Source of the DNA: Candidula unifasciata
Lineage: Eukaryota > Mollusca > Gastropoda > Stylommatophora > Geomitridae
Reading direction: 5' to 3'
Assembly (NCBI GenBank): GCA_905116865.2
Contig: CAJHNH020006634.1
Span: 186,001 to 250,000, forward strand
DNA length: 64,000 nucleotides
The first letter of the stretch is position 1. The number at the start of each line of letters is the position of its first letter. Of this stretch, positions 37,826 to 50,118 are shown in pieces. The position numbers and the translations under genes were made by a program. The notes under the pieces are model-generated. The model worked only from the letters and a program-made list of their open reading frames with translations, searched no databases and was not told the origin of the DNA.

Positions 37826-40800
37826 GTATTGCAGTTTGAAAATATAACTTGAACATGAACTATACAACTGTGCTTATAGTTTTTTTTTTTTTTAAATATA
37901 CCTGGTTCGTTAATTTGTCTGTCTGTCTATGAGCGACAAAAGATTAGAAAAGTGTCTGAATGGTAGTATAGTATCATATATTTAACTGGCCTTGCAACAT
38001 CATCATCATCAGGTGCCTTGTTGACTGGCGTGGGCGATCATGCCTCTCCATATTCCACGATCTCTTGCAGCATGTATCAGTTCGGGTGCCGACATAACCT
38101 CCATGCCACGCAACAAGACTGTCAAGAATCTTCTCTCGTTGCTTCCTATATCCCTCCTTCCACAGATCTTTCCAGTGTCACAACATGTTCTATTTTCCCT
38201 CTTCTCATAACATGGTCGGAAAAATGATGACTGTCTCCTTCTGATGTCCGTGATAAGAAGTCTTCGGGCTCACCGCCTCTTTCAAAACCTCTTGATTGCT
38301 CTTTTTTGGCTGTCCAAAGTATTCTAAGCATTCTTCTGTAAAACCTCATCTCTGAGGACTCAAGAAATTGTTTGGCCTGCCTACCGATTGTCCAGGATTC
38401 ACAGCCATATGTTAAAACTGGATGTATATAGCAAGCAATAATTTTTTTTCTAACTCTTCATTGACAAGGATATATTGCACAAGATATTCTTCATTTTATA
38501 AAACATAAACAATCATATTAATTGGTAACCGCCAATCACTACGTTCCACTTAGTGGTAAACTGATGTATGACAAGCTGGATGTTGTAAGGGACCCTTTGG
38601 GGGCGAATGAACAGTGCCGAGGCACAGAGAGATCATTGCCTTCTGAGGAGAATGTCACTGCGAGGAGTTACAAGGGGATGTGGCCGACGCTCGACACTCA
38701 GGGGAAAGGCCGGACGGATAAACAATCAGACAGTTACTGGTACCATCGAAATTTTAATTCTTCGCTTGCGGCTGAAGATGGGGACGGAGCGCTTATGGGG
38801 GTGTCCCGAGTGCTGTGATGTCGATTCTGAATTCAACGTTCCACGGAGTTGTGCCACTGGTTGGGAAAAATCGTCTGCTATGATTGTAGAGTCCAGTGCA
38901 GAAATGGCAGTCCCTGTCAAACAGTCCACATACAAATCTTGATACTCTTTGACACTGAGGCTGATTTTCTCTCAGTGATCTCCTCTCTATAGCTTGTTGT
39001 GTTCGGTCTCTTTCAAAATGCGACAGTCCGTCCGTCATTGTACACTTCCACAGAAGTCGGCCTGCAGCTGATCTCTCCCAAGTGTCTGTGTCAATGTTGG
39101 TAGTCTTTAGGTGGCTTTTGCGAATGTCCTAACAGCGTAGTCTTGACATTCCTGTAGATCTTTTCCCTGTCACTAGTTCGCAATGCAGCAGATAATTTGG
39201 AACGGGACCGTCCTCCGTGCGAAAGACATTATCCATATCCCAAATCAGGACAAGTGTCTTTGCTTTAGTAGAAAGTACATTCAACAGTAAAAGAAACTAT
39301 CACACCACGAATATTTCAACCTCGAATTTTGTAGTAAACATAAAACTGCAGTCCGTCATTTCCATTTTTTCGTTCTGTGTTTTATCATCCATTTGGCTGT
39401 TCTTTCCGCAGTACGCCATTTGGTTGTCCCTGTTTCATAATTAGTCATCGATTCAGTTGCTCCGTTATGTGGTTAGTCATCGATTCTGTTGACCAGTTCT
39501 GTGGTTAGTCATATATTCCGTTGCTCCGTTCTGTGGTTTGTCATGTATTATGTTGCTCCGTTCTATGGTTAGTCATGTATTATGTTGCTCCGTTCTATGG
39601 TTAGTCATGTATTATGTTGCTCCGTTCTATGGTTAGTCATGTATTATGTTGCTCCGTTCTATGGTTAGTCGATGTATTATGATTGCTCTCCGTTCTGTGA
39701 AATAGTCATGTATTATGTTGCTCCGTTCTAGCCTTACAGCATGTATTCCTGGCCTCCGTTCTGTGGTTAGTAACAGGATGAATTATGTTGCTCGGGTTCT
39801 GTGTTTAGTCATCGATTCTGTTGCTCCGTTCTATGGTTAGTCATGTATTATGTTGCTCCGTTCTGTGGTTAGTCATGTATTATGTTGCTCCGTTCTGTGT
39901 TTAGTCATCGATTCTGTTGCTCCGTTCTATGGTTAGTCATGTATTCCGTTGCTCCGTTCTGTTGTTAGTCATGTATTATGTTGCTCCGTTCTGTGGTTAT
40001 TCATGTATTATGTTGCTCCGTTCTGTGGTTATTCATGTATTATGTTGCTCCGTTCTGTGGTTTTTCATGTATTATGTTGCTCCGTTCTGTGGTTAGTCAT
40101 GTATTATGTCAAAACGCCCTGGCCTGTTCTGTGGTTAGTCATGTATTATGCTTGCTCCGTTTCTGATGGTTAGTCATGTATTATGTTGACCCGTTCTGTG
40201 GTTAGTCATGTATTCCGTTGCTCTGTTCTCTATGCTTAAAAAAGATGTATACCTTGCTCTGTTCTGTCTGTTAGCATCCTTGTATTATGTTGACCTTGTT
40301 CTGAATGGTTATTCATGTAAAATGTTGCTCCGTTCTGTTGTTAGTCGTGTGATTGGCTGGTTGACCCATTCTATGGTTATTCAAAGATCTCCTATATGTT
40401 GCTCCGTTCTGTGTTTAGACCTACATCGATTCTGTTGCTGCGCTTAAATGGTATGTACGTGACCTATAGATACCAACGTTGCTCCGTTCTGTTGAAAAAT
40501 TAGTCATGCAGATTATGTTGCTACGTTCTGGAGTTATTCATGTATTATGTTGCTTCATTTCTGTGGTTATTCCGAACATTATGTTGCTCCGTTCTGTGGT
40601 TATTCATGTATTATGTTGCTCCGTTCTGTTTGTGTGTCATGTATTATGACTGCCTCCGTTCTGTGGACTAGTACAGTAATATGCTGTTGCTCCGTTCATA
40701 GTGGTTAGGACTGACGGATGTATTATGTTAACCCGTTCTGTGGTTATTCATGTATTATGTTGCTCCGTTCTGTTGTTAGTCATGTGTTATGTTGCTCCGT

Positions 40801-43800
40801 TCTGTGGTTAGTCATGTATTCCGTTGCTCCGTTCTGTTGTTAGTCATGTATTATGTTGCTCCGTTCTGTGGTTAGTCATGTATTATGTTGCTCCGTTCTG
40901 TGGTTAGTCATGTATTATGTTGCTCCGTTCTGTGGTTATTCATGTATTATGTTGCTCCGTTCTGTGGTTAGTCATGTATTATGTTGCTCCGTTCTGTGGT
41001 TAGTCATGTATTATGTTAACCCGTTCTGTGGTTATTCATGTATTATGTTGCTCCGTTCTGTTGTTAGTCATGTATTATGTTGACCCGTTCTATGGTTATT
41101 CATGTATTATGTTGCTCAGTTCTGTGGTTATTCATGTATTATGTTGCTCCGTTCTGTGGTTAGTCATGTATTATGTTGCTCCGTTCTGTGGTTAGTCATG
41201 TATTCCGTTGCTCCGTTCTGTGGTTAGTCATGTATTCCGTTGCTCCGTTCTGTGGTTAGTCATGTATTATGTTGACCCGTTCTGTGGTTAGTCATCTATT
41301 ATGTTGCTCCGTTCTATGGTTAGACATGTATTCCGTTGCTCCGTCTGTGGTTAGTCATGTATTCCTTTGCTCCGTTCTGTGGTTAGTCATGTATTATGTT
41401 GCTCCATTCTGTGGTTAGTCATGTATTCCTTTGCTCCGTTCTGTGGTTAGTGATGTATTATGTTGCTCCATTCTGTGGTTAGTCATGTATTATGTTGATC
41501 CGTTCTGCGAGTCGTCATCTATTATGTCGCTCCGTTCTGTGGTTAGTCATCTGTTATGTCGCTCCTTTCTGTGGTTAGTCATCTGTTATGTTGCTCCTTT
41601 CTGTAGTTAGTCATGTATTCCGTAGCTATGCTATATAGTTAGTCAGCCATTATGTTGCTCTGTTCTGCAGTTAGCTTTAAGAAAAGCCGAATTATCTAAT
41701 TATTTATCAATACTGAGTAATTTTCAGGATCTGGGAAACGACCTTGTGATTAAGAGGGCCCTGTCATCTGTGTATATTATGTAGTTGAATTTAGAGTTGT
41801 TTACACACACCCACTGGGAGACATACTCAGGGTGAGATCGGAGCATTTATTGTCATGTCCGTTGTGCGATGAAGCTGATCTTTAAAATGAACAATAAACA
41901 ATTCACCAACGAATTTAAAGGCAGTCTAATCCTATTATAAACAAACACATAATCTAACTTTTTTCCCTTAGAGCAACTTTCTGTCTCACTTTATTAACGG
42001 AAGGAAACTCCTGACTGTTGACGCATGCGTACTTCCCAGGATGGGCATCACACACTTTGGAGATATCTTGGTAAGAACCGATGTTTTTGTTCTTTAAAAA
42101 AATAGAAGGCAACCAGATGGAGACATCACATTGGGGTGATCATCAAGTGTCTCGTTGACTAGCGTGGGCGATCATGCCTCTTCACAACCTGTGACTCCAA
42201 TGGTATAGATCACAGTTCATGTGGTCACACTCCCACGAAATAGCAAGATGCTGTTTAGGATCTTTCTTTCTCCCTCTCTCTTCCACGAATTAAAAAAAAA
42301 ATTTATAATAAATATGAGCGGATAACTTTCTTTGGTGATTGTGGAGCAGACACAGCTCACTGTGAACTGCAGGTTTGTCCTAACTACTTCGGGCAAAGAT
42401 TGTGGATCTGGCTCAGTGGGGCCACATTGCAAGAGAAGATGTGGAGATTGGCAGTGACGTTGGACACACCTTTCTGGTAGTAACCGAAACGGAACTGAAT
42501 GTTTAGCATGGCTGATAGCGAAGTCGGCCACATTATAAACCCGTTCCATCGGATAAACGAAATCCCCACCGAACTGTCAGTACCAACTGACTATGCGTGT
42601 TTTGAGAGTAGTAATACTACTGTCATCTGCAGATGCGTGACTTGCGCCACAGGTAAAAAGATTTGTGGATTTTGTTCGCTGACCGTGTTTTAGCCCGGTG
42701 TCATAGTTTTTTGTATTTGCAAGAGAAGATGGTGGATAGATTTGTTCATCTTTTTTTGCAGGATTAAGTTAAACCGTTTATCTATAGCTTTCTTGGTCTT
42801 CTAATCGCCTTCCTGCCAAATGTTCTGCTGTAAAAAGTCTCGTCTGGCTGCATTCTTACTAAATGTGCGAACCATTTCATTCTTTGTCTGTCCACATAAT
42901 CCAGACATTACCGTATTCCAGGTGTCTCTTCAATGCTGGTATTCGTAACCCTGACCCTTCTTGTGTTGTTTGTGACCTTACGGAGACAGCCCAATTTACA
43001 TGTAGTTTTACATTATTTTTTTTTTTTTTTTAGTTCTAGTGCCCTATTCGTTGTCCATTTTGGCACAAGTGCTTATAGATACAGTAGAACCTCACTTAAC
43101 GAGCACCTATCATAACGGGTAATTCGCATAACGAGCAAAACAAATTGTAAAAGAATGACTTTCTTAATGAGCGACGTTTCGCATAACGAGTGGCGAGGAG
43201 AGGGGAAGTCCCAAGTTGTGCTCATGTTACATCAGTCTGTGTTTAGCACTCGTTCCAGTAGCAGCATATTGTCGCTTATGATCACACATTTTCTCAAACT
43301 TGTGTTTTTGTGTGATGTATGTGCATGAATCCTCCAGGCCTACAAGATGACCTCTCTGAAGAATTTAAGTTCATCAAGATCCAGTTTCTGCCTCTCAACA
43401 CCACTCCGTTACTCCAGCCTATGGACCAGCAAGTTATTTCTAACTTTAAGAAGCTCTACACTAAAGCACTCTTCGAGCATTGTTTTCAGGTGACTGAAGG
43501 GACCAACCTCACTCTTAAAGAGTTTTGGAAAAATCACTTCCACATCGTTGCCTGCCTCAAGATGATCGACAAGGCGGGTGGGGGGGGGGGGGGGGGAAGT
43601 GGTTACCAAGAGAACCCTAACTTCTGCTTGGAAGGGGTCCAGACAGTACCTGTGGAACCTGTAGTCAACGATTATAGTCATGGGATTATAGGTGGATAAC
43701 AGTGATATCGAACAGCTTGTGGAAGAGCACAGCCAAGAGCTGACCACCGAAGAGCTTATGGAGTTGCATTGAAGTTTTGGAGGAAAGTTTGTCAGAGGAG

Positions 43801-46800
43801 GAGGACAGGGTAACAGAAAAGCAACAATCTTCTGATGAAAACTGTGTATCTTACATTGAGAAGCATCACCCTAATAAGGAAGTGGCTATGCGCGCTACAA
43901 ATTTATTAAATGATAATGCTGTGTCGCCTTTTCGCCAAATTTTGAAGCATTGGCAAAGGCAAATGTCTCTGAATATATTTCTAGTAAAAAAAAATTTGCT
44001 ATGTATCATAATTATTTCGACTTTAAAAAATCTTTTTCTGCAAATCGAATTCGCATTCCAGGTGATTTCGTTCCGCGTTTGAAGAAAAGATAAAGATAAT
44101 TCACTCTCCTTAACAATATGCATATAATTTTCTTTGAATAAACGTTATATGTAGCATTTTGTGCGTATTTTTTTTTCGACATGGAACGCATTATCGTATT
44201 TTACAATAATTTATATGAGAAAAATTGTTTCACCTAACGAGTGTTCCGCTTAACAAGTATGATTCTGGAACAAATTATGCTCGTTAAGAGAGGTTCCACT
44301 GTATCTGCCCTAAAGCCACAATAATTATTTGCCTGGTTATCGCATGATAGCCCTCTGGTCTTGAACCTGCCCACATCCTGTTCACTTATATGTAAATTAC
44401 CCATTTTAAAAACTTGGACTTTTCTCAACAAGTAAATAGTCCTTTTTTTGTTCTTATGTGTCAAGATATCGGGATAAGTACTCAATTATGTCATAATTCT
44501 CTTGGGAATTAAATGTATCATAATTCAGCCATATAGGATGGAGTTTCACTTATAGTGAAGCCAAATTCCATTGGCCTAACTACCGCTTTGGGACGTGGGT
44601 GAATCCCATCCTGCCTGTAGCCGGAGGGACACTTAGATTTGGGACTTATTCTTGACTGAGCTTCCAGATTAAGCGGCTTGCTGCCTTACCTGTCTATCTG
44701 CTTGCCTTCTTTAGAAAGTCACCGATTCACCCGGGAACTTCCTTGAGCATGGAATGTTACTTATATCTGGAGGCCAGATCAACTATCAGTATCCTAACAT
44801 CCATCAAGTGTAACCAGCAGACAGTCTACAGTATGAGGAATCCTCAGTGAACACCTCACTCATGTGCATGCACCAACGTCTGGATCCTCATGAGATCACA
44901 ACTGTCACCTGTTCCTTGATATTCACCATCAGTTTGTGTCTGAAACCCATTAGCTTTTTATGTGAGCATGCTGCCAACAACTGCCACTACCTAGAGGGTA
45001 GAAGAACTTTGTGAACTTTAACTTATAAAAGGGAACCTTCTACCTTATGTGAATCATAAATAATGAGAACCATCAGCAGCAGTACTTTATTGACTATTAT
45101 AAATTCTTCACCATTGTCGGAGCTTCAAACATTCTTAGTGTCAACAGTAGGAAGATGCTGCACTTCGGATGAACAGGACCTGCTGAACAGATAAGTTATG
45201 GTTATCAGGGATGGTGGTAAATCTTAGCACGAAGTGCCAGCTACCTAGGTCCATAATTCTGCAATTTGGCAATGATGATAATTGCTGCTGCTAAAAGCAA
45301 ACCAGGAGTCCATTTGGAGTAGGGTCTTCTTTGCTTCCTTACAGAGTTTGCTTTGTCTTGCTGAATCAACTTCTTTACATTTTTACTTGTGTTGACTGTT
45401 ACATGATGTTTTGTTATTTTACATTCTGTGGTTAGTGTCAAACCTTCACAGTTCTTAAGTTATCTGGAATGCATGTTGCATTGTTGTATATCATTCTGTA
45501 CTGTGTTAATTTGACTAGCATGGGATTACTATCTAGTCTGGGGGCTTAAAAGTAGTGGGGAAGTCAGTCCAAGTTGCCCCTAGGAATATTTAGTAATTCT
45601 GTAGTGCCATAATTTGAGTCGCCTCACCCCTAAAGTAGGTTGGATTTTCTTTGGAACTGCGGGATACCGCCTAGACCATTGCGAGCCAACATCTCAACAA
45701 GTAAACTACTTCAGAGTGTCTTTTTTTTTTATTAGGGCAAACCAAAATAAAGACAGGTGACCTCAGCGTTTTGTGACACTGTTTTTGTGTGTGTGTGTGG
45801 GTGGGTTGGGTCGGCTCAAGTGTCTTGAACCTCCTTCCCTTCAGATATGAGCGTCCCTGTAGGATGTATATGTATGTACATATGGAAACATTAACACCGT
45901 CCAGATAACCCCTACGGCAGCCTCTTCCATGGGATGACCTTTGCCCTTCTACTTGTTGCAGAGCATCTGTTACCAAGTTCGACAACTCGGCTTGGCCAGA
46001 AGAGTGTTATTCTCCCCTTACGTGGACACCACCAACGTTTACCTAGTCCATCGCGACACGGTCCCTTACTCGGTGGGGCCTCCTGTAGTAGGAGCATTCA
46101 ACCGACACGACGACCCCACCAGTGAACGGGTCTACTTGTTCTAGAACACACAGATGCTGGACTTGAGTGCCTGATCCATGAGCTGCAGAAGAGGAGTGAC
46201 CACAGTTGATTGAACAGTAAATTAATCAGAAATGGGTGTCACTGCACTCCGGATTCTTCCACGCGGGCTCCGTTTCATTCTTCAGTAGCCAACCAAGAGA
46301 TGATATGCTAAAAATACCAGCTGCAACCTGATTAACAGCCCGCCTGCTCTCCCCCCCACCCCTTCTCTCCCTCTCCCCAGTGACGAATATCGTTTATTCG
46401 ACGGATCAACATAATGACACACGGGTGTAACCCATAAGTACTGCGTTCTACTTCTAAATTAAGCCCGATCCTGACGAAACCCAGCTCAGTGCACGAACTT
46501 CGTTGCACCGGCAAGGATCCTGAAATACTTTGGGTAGATTTTTTACTCAAAATTTTAGCCCCGGCAGCGCCGTTAGACTACTCTTTTCGATTTCTAACTG
46601 CCAAGGGATTTTATTACGTGCGCAAGAATAAACTCGGGCATCCGATCTTACTACACAGAGACCAGGGGAAATTACTAGAAGTCCAAGTGGAAAAAAATCC
46701 CAACATTCACCAAGGCTTGAACCTAGAACCTCAAGTACTCGAGGCGGACACCATACCTCGAAACAACTCAGCCCCCCCCCCCAGTGCCCCCACCCCCCAC

Positions 46801-49511
46801 CCCCGATGAATATCAGCTAGACCCTTTAATCACCCCTCGCTAAATTAGTCTTTCAAGGCGGGGATTTTCAGTCTGTTCTCTTGCACTGCCCACTTGATCC
46901 TATAGAGCCTTAACTATGCCTGCCTTATCATCAAGTAACACTTCGCTCAGAGGAGCGGAAGCAGCCATTGTATCCGACTATCATGGATAGAACAATATAT
47001 GATAAGCTCCTAATCTGAATATCATCAAACCACTCTGCGTGTAGGACACCGATTCCTATTTTCCGAATTATTCTTTTGAGTGCGTTACAGTTATCACATA
47101 TTGGGTTGCGCTGCCCTCCAGCCATCGAAAAGCTGCTGTTACTGCCTCTACCTCAAATCTCATATTTTATGCGATGACGTTAAACGTAAAGCTGTCTATT
47201 TTCAAACAGTGTCTATGCACCTTTGCAATAAAACTCCGCTACTTCTCTTTACTTTCACCACATATCCTTATGTGTATTCAATAATATCACCTGGGCATGA
47301 ATTTCCATTCATCAACTCATGCATTAATGATTCTCTTTCACCTTGGAACGACCTTTGGTTCCCGACACCCTCGGTCTAAGGTACTACCACTCTGCGCAAG
47401 TCTGTTTTGCTGGGTTGCACTGTGACCCATTTCTCACCATGCTCTACCTGGTCAATAGCACATACATTTGTGGTTGTGACTTCTGCCTGTGTCATCCATG
47501 AGGTACCTCTTTCCTGCCGATTTCCCATGCTGGCCTCCAGTGCCTCACGTGCAAGGTCATCCCAAGTCAGTTACGATGTTAAGGTACGTTTTCGCCTGTA
47601 ACATGTTGTTGGATTTACTTGTGATTCAGTACATAACAATAAACACAATAATAATAATTACTATTTTTTTTTAATTGCGCACTTAAATAAAGTTTAAGCT
47701 CATTGAGCCCGTACCTGGGAAATTATAAGAGGGCTGGGGACCCCCCCCCCCCCCCCCCACTGATTTCTTGGCTGTATCGCGTCTTGTGGGTTTGTTTGTG
47801 GGCGAGTTGGAAGATTTATACATATATATAAAAATAATACGGTAACAGTTTTCTGTGGTACTAACAGTTAATGTATGGCTGTGAATCATGGACAATTTGT
47901 AAATAAGCGCCACAATAAATTGAAGTCTCACATATGTTATAACTTATCATGTTATGTTATGTTATCTCAATCAACCTCACTGACCATTGGGCATTCACAT
48001 GCGTGCTCAATCCTCCGACGCAGCAGCCACTCCAAAGTACTTCTACTAATTTTGTCCATGAGAAGCTGGTTATATTGTTTCCTATCTCGAAGACGCATAA
48101 ACGTGCTTTACCATGCTTTACTCCTATGTCACGCAGTCGTGTTAGTGTCAGGGATTTCTCATTATCCACTAGCCCAGTTCTTACAGCATTGACGATATCT
48201 GCTCTGTCCATACTTTTTCTCGCAATCCTTAATGCAGTGCTTGCCAGTTGATCCGCTCGCTCATTTCCCTTTACGTCCGCATGACCCGGTGTGTAGATCC
48301 AGGTTACGGAGGTTAAGTGCGATTTTCGAGTGCTTTCTATCCATTCAGAGCGCATACCGCCTGTTGCTATCTTCTGAAGCATATTCACGGAGTCTGATAC
48401 AATTACTGCCTGTGTGTCGGTTTGCTCGGATACCCATGCTAAAGCTCCAGAAGCAGAGGTTATTTCCATGGTCATGTTTGAGTCGCTGTCTGGTAAGCGC
48501 CTCTGTCTTCCTGTATTGTTCCCCCCCCCTCCCTCTTTGCGCTGTGTATGCCCATGCTGACCTTGATCCGCTCTTCACGGATCCATCTGTGTAGATGATG
48601 ATATCTTCTGGGTCTAAATGCTGATTTATCAGTTCCCTTTCTTCTGTGTCTACGGACGCAGGAATTTGATCCCTGCAGTACCTTCCGAGTATGATGAAAA
48701 CCCTAGAGACGCCATGCATGTCTACTGATGTATTCGTCCATTCTTTTCCGTGACTGATCACGTCTGCTGGATTGAATTCTCAGCCTTTGCCATCCAAGAG
48801 CGGCCTCTTTCTGAGACGCGTTCCTTTTGTGTCGTGTATAGCTTTGTGCAGTAGGTGGTTAACGTCTGCCGATACCCTCATGTACGTCTTGACCTGTGCG
48901 ACTTTGTATCTGCTAGTTTATATTAACATAACATACTTGAGGCTTTAGTTAATATAAACTGAAGCCTCAAGAATGTTATGTTAACATAAACAACTAAAGC
49001 CTCAAGTATTTTATGTTAACATAAACAACTGAAGCCTCACGTATGTTATAAGTTAACATAAACAACTAAAGCCTCAAGTATGTTATGTTAACATAAACAA
49101 CTAAAGCCTCAAGTGTGTTATAAGTTAACATAAACAACTAAAGCCTCAAGTATGTTATAAGTTAACATAAACAACTGAAGCCGAAAGTACATTGTTTTAG
49201 AGAAATGTCTTTCTCGTTTGCTACAGGACCTCGCAGGCTGTATTCGCAACTTGTTGTGCACTGGCAGGCGAATCAAGTACAAACACCCGGAAGTAGAAGC
49301 TGCCTTCTTGGACACGCATTTTTACGAGTACAGCCCAATAGACGGTTTACATCCTGAGTATGAATACTTCATGTGGCGCAAGCAGACGGTAAACCCTAAA
49401 CCCGTCTGGCTGACCCATCCAGAATTTGTCTCCAACGGCAGCTCCCAGAATGCTTCTTGGCCAGTAGGACATCGCGTCTACAACACCGGCATAGTTCCAG
49501 GGAGCTTTTGA
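37697..49511 (+). CDS. SAM-domain protein, SAMD15-like, three exons
   Basis: A small SAM (sterile alpha motif) protein of unknown function. Three phase-0 exons encode 170 residues: 43 + 33 + 94. The SAM domain spans about residues 25-90: FWSVEEVANWVESIGYGKYK in exon 1, FLSHFINGRKLLTVDACVLP and MGITHFGDIL in exon 2, and the last helix (DLAGCIRNLL) at the start of exon 3. The order matches the SAM region at the C-terminus of vertebrate SAMD15 (NFISGRKLI, LPQMGIT). SAM domains generally bind proteins or RNA by oligomerising. After the SAM there is an acidic and aromatic tail without a recognised domain. The gene diverges from WDR26, 4.6 kb apart. Its two introns hold a large minisatellite, a Tigger element and LINE pieces. 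A second possible last exon (45962-46144) would give 136 residues. The SAM call is firm; the SAMD15 orthology is inferred. Confidence 0.82.
37990..38490 (-). mobile_element. LINE fragment, post-RT C-terminus
   Basis: Minus-strand frame: LTYGCESW-like piece, then MRFYRRMLRILWTAKK, DFLSRTSEG and DHVMRRGKIEHVV. This is the conserved tail following the RT in many LINEs. Confidence 0.7.
38522..38840 (+). mobile_element. LINE C-terminal fragment
   Basis: Starts in the end of RNase H (PLSGKLMYDKLDVV) and ends at the CPECCDVDSEFN zinc-knuckle-like tail. Same family as the copy at 33830. Confidence 0.7.
39445..41690. repeat. 32 bp minisatellite, about 65 copies
   Basis: Unit parts gttgctccgttctgtggtta and gtcatgtattat. 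Regular on both sides but with many 1-5 base insertions in 39660-39800 and 40140-40740. Fills much of intron 1 of the SAM gene. Confidence 0.95.
41972..42070 (+). CDS. SAM gene exon 2
   Basis: 33 codons, SNFLSHFINGRKLLTVDACV then LPRMGITHFGDIL, covering SAM helices 3-4. The acceptor is ttttcccttag, the donor gtaagaa, and both junctions are phase 0. A 2.2 kb minisatellite ends about 280 bp upstream. Confidence 0.88.
42080..43079. other. SAM gene intron 2, mixed fragments
   Basis: 42140-42220 and 42780-42960 resemble LINE tail fragments (catcaagtgtctcgttgact; ttctgctgtaaaaagtctcg). 42384-42569 on the minus strand is a 61-codon frame (GISFIRWNGFIMWPTSLSAM) that looks like old coding sequence of unknown source. 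Confidence 0.3.
43082..44301 (+). mobile_element. Tigger/pogo DNA transposon with TIRs and TA duplication
   Basis: The ends are inverted repeats of about 24 bp (CAGTAGAACCTCACTTAACG at the left; the right end is its near-perfect complement, finishing gaggttccactg), flanked by TA on both sides. Inside, 43319-43700 encodes a piece of a pogo/Tigger DDE transposase: LPLNTTPLLQPMDQQVISNF, then KKLYTKALFEHCF. A run of about 20 G at 43578 interrupts the coding region, and the N-terminal DNA-binding part is missing. Non-autonomous. It lies in the SAM gene between exon 2 and the alternative last exon. Confidence 0.9.
44302..45961. other. SAM gene intron, nothing recognised
   Basis: About 1.6 kb after the Tigger element with no repeat or frame I can support. 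A (TG)n stretch lies at 45785-45803. Confidence 0.45.
45962..46144 (+). CDS. Possible alternative last exon of the SAM gene, short form
   Basis: 60 codons and TAG, directly after a very good acceptor (polypyrimidine, then cttgttgcag), phase 0 like the long-form exon. It begins SICYQVRQLGLARRVLF, which lines up with DLAGCIRNLLCTGRRI of the long form: both have a V/I-R-x-L core where the last SAM helix must fall. The rest is GC-rich and looks coding. No poly(A) signal is obvious nearby. It could also be an exon of an unrecognised gene. Confidence 0.55.
   Translation, partial: SICYQVRQLGLARRVLFSPYVDTTNVYLVHRDTVPYSVGPPVVGAFNRHDDPTSERVYLF
46400..46785 (-). mobile_element. tRNA-derived SINE (family A)
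   Basis: Minus-strand copy with the body blocks (agtagtctaacggcgctgcc, aaattactagaagtcca complement) and a head ending in a poly(C) stretch near 46770. Confidence 0.7.
46850..47250 (-). mobile_element. LINE RNase H fragment, degraded
   Basis: Minus-strand traces: GGQRNPICDNCNALKRIIRK, GVLHAEWFDD, then YNGCFRSSE. Same LINE family, with many stops. Confidence 0.45.
47950..48900 (-). mobile_element. LINE fragment, RNase H domain well preserved
   Basis: Minus strand. IIIYTDGSVKSGSRSAWAYT, then after a frameshift TMEITSASGALAWV, AVIVSDSVNMLQKIATG and VTWIYTPGHADVKGNERADQ. The D, E, D and D catalytic positions of RNase H can all be seen. Upstream (48780-48900) is the linker to the RT. The best preserved RNase H in the window, but split by a frameshift. 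Confidence 0.8.
48908..49195. repeat. ~36 bp tandem repeat, 8 copies, next to the SAM last exon
   Basis: Unit parts gttaacataaacaactaaag and cctcaagtatgttat. The first copies are in inverted arrangement (gaggctttagttaatataaa), giving a foldback near 48915-48985. It ends about 30 bp before the SAM gene last exon. Confidence 0.9.
49227..49511 (+). CDS. SAM gene last exon, long form
   Basis: 94 codons and TGA, after the acceptor tttgctacag, phase 0. It begins DLAGCIRNLLCTGRRIKYK, completing the last SAM helix, and continues with a tail rich in His, Tyr, Trp and Pro. AATAAA at 49878 would end the transcript. Confidence 0.82.
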   Translation, partial: DLAGCIRNLLCTGRRIKYKHPEVEAAFLDTHFYEYSPIDGLHPEYEYFMWRKQTVNPKPVWLTHPEFVSNGSSQNASWPVGHRVYNTGIVPGSF

Positions 49512-49877
49512 AGTCGGCTCTCCCTAGCATCGGACATTGTCCCAGGCGAAATAGTTCCGCAGGGTGTGATTCTGTACTTTTGGGGATTGTGAACAATGTT
49601 CAACAAACACATTTCTACGCCAGGATTGGTGGCATCTTTCTGGGCTTTCCAGACATGCTTTACTGTGTCGATGTGGAATAGGAATCATCTGGGATGAAGT
49701 TTATACTCTCCCTAGCACAAAGCCTGGGTAGTAGTACAGAAACCAGGTATTGACCGTGCAGCATGATGCCCCGCTCCGTCTGCTTTGTTTACTCCAGAAG
49801 ACAGATAACACCAAATACGTTTGAACAAATTTTGATACAGAAGCTGCAACTTCAGAATCACAGAAGCCTGATAAAAT

Positions 49878-49883
49878 AATAAA
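49878..49883 (+). terminator. AATAAA poly(A) signal, SAM gene
   Basis: First clear AATAAA downstream of the long-form stop codon, about 365 bp away, in a short AT-rich stretch. Confidence 0.4.
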
Positions 49884-49929
49884 GTGTTCATATAATATCG
49901 TGCATATTGTTTATTGTGCATTCAATGTA

Positions 49930-50118
49930 CATTTTTTAAAGGGCAGACAGACTGGTGTGTAGGGAAATAAACAGGCAGACAGACTGGCTGATTCCACACC
50001 ACTCGGAGATGATTGATGCATGACAAGCTAGATGTAGGGATCATTTGGCAGCGCATGCGTGTCACCACGGTCTGAGAAGAAGGGTGCTGAAAGGAGGGAC
50101 CTTGGGATCTGGCCGACA
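49930..50118 (+). mobile_element. LINE 3' fragment, left arm of an inverted junction
   Basis: Plus orientation: RNase H end (GRQTDW then a LGDD-like piece) through the segment ending gggatctggccgac. It is directly followed by a minus-orientation copy of the next part. Confidence 0.5.
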
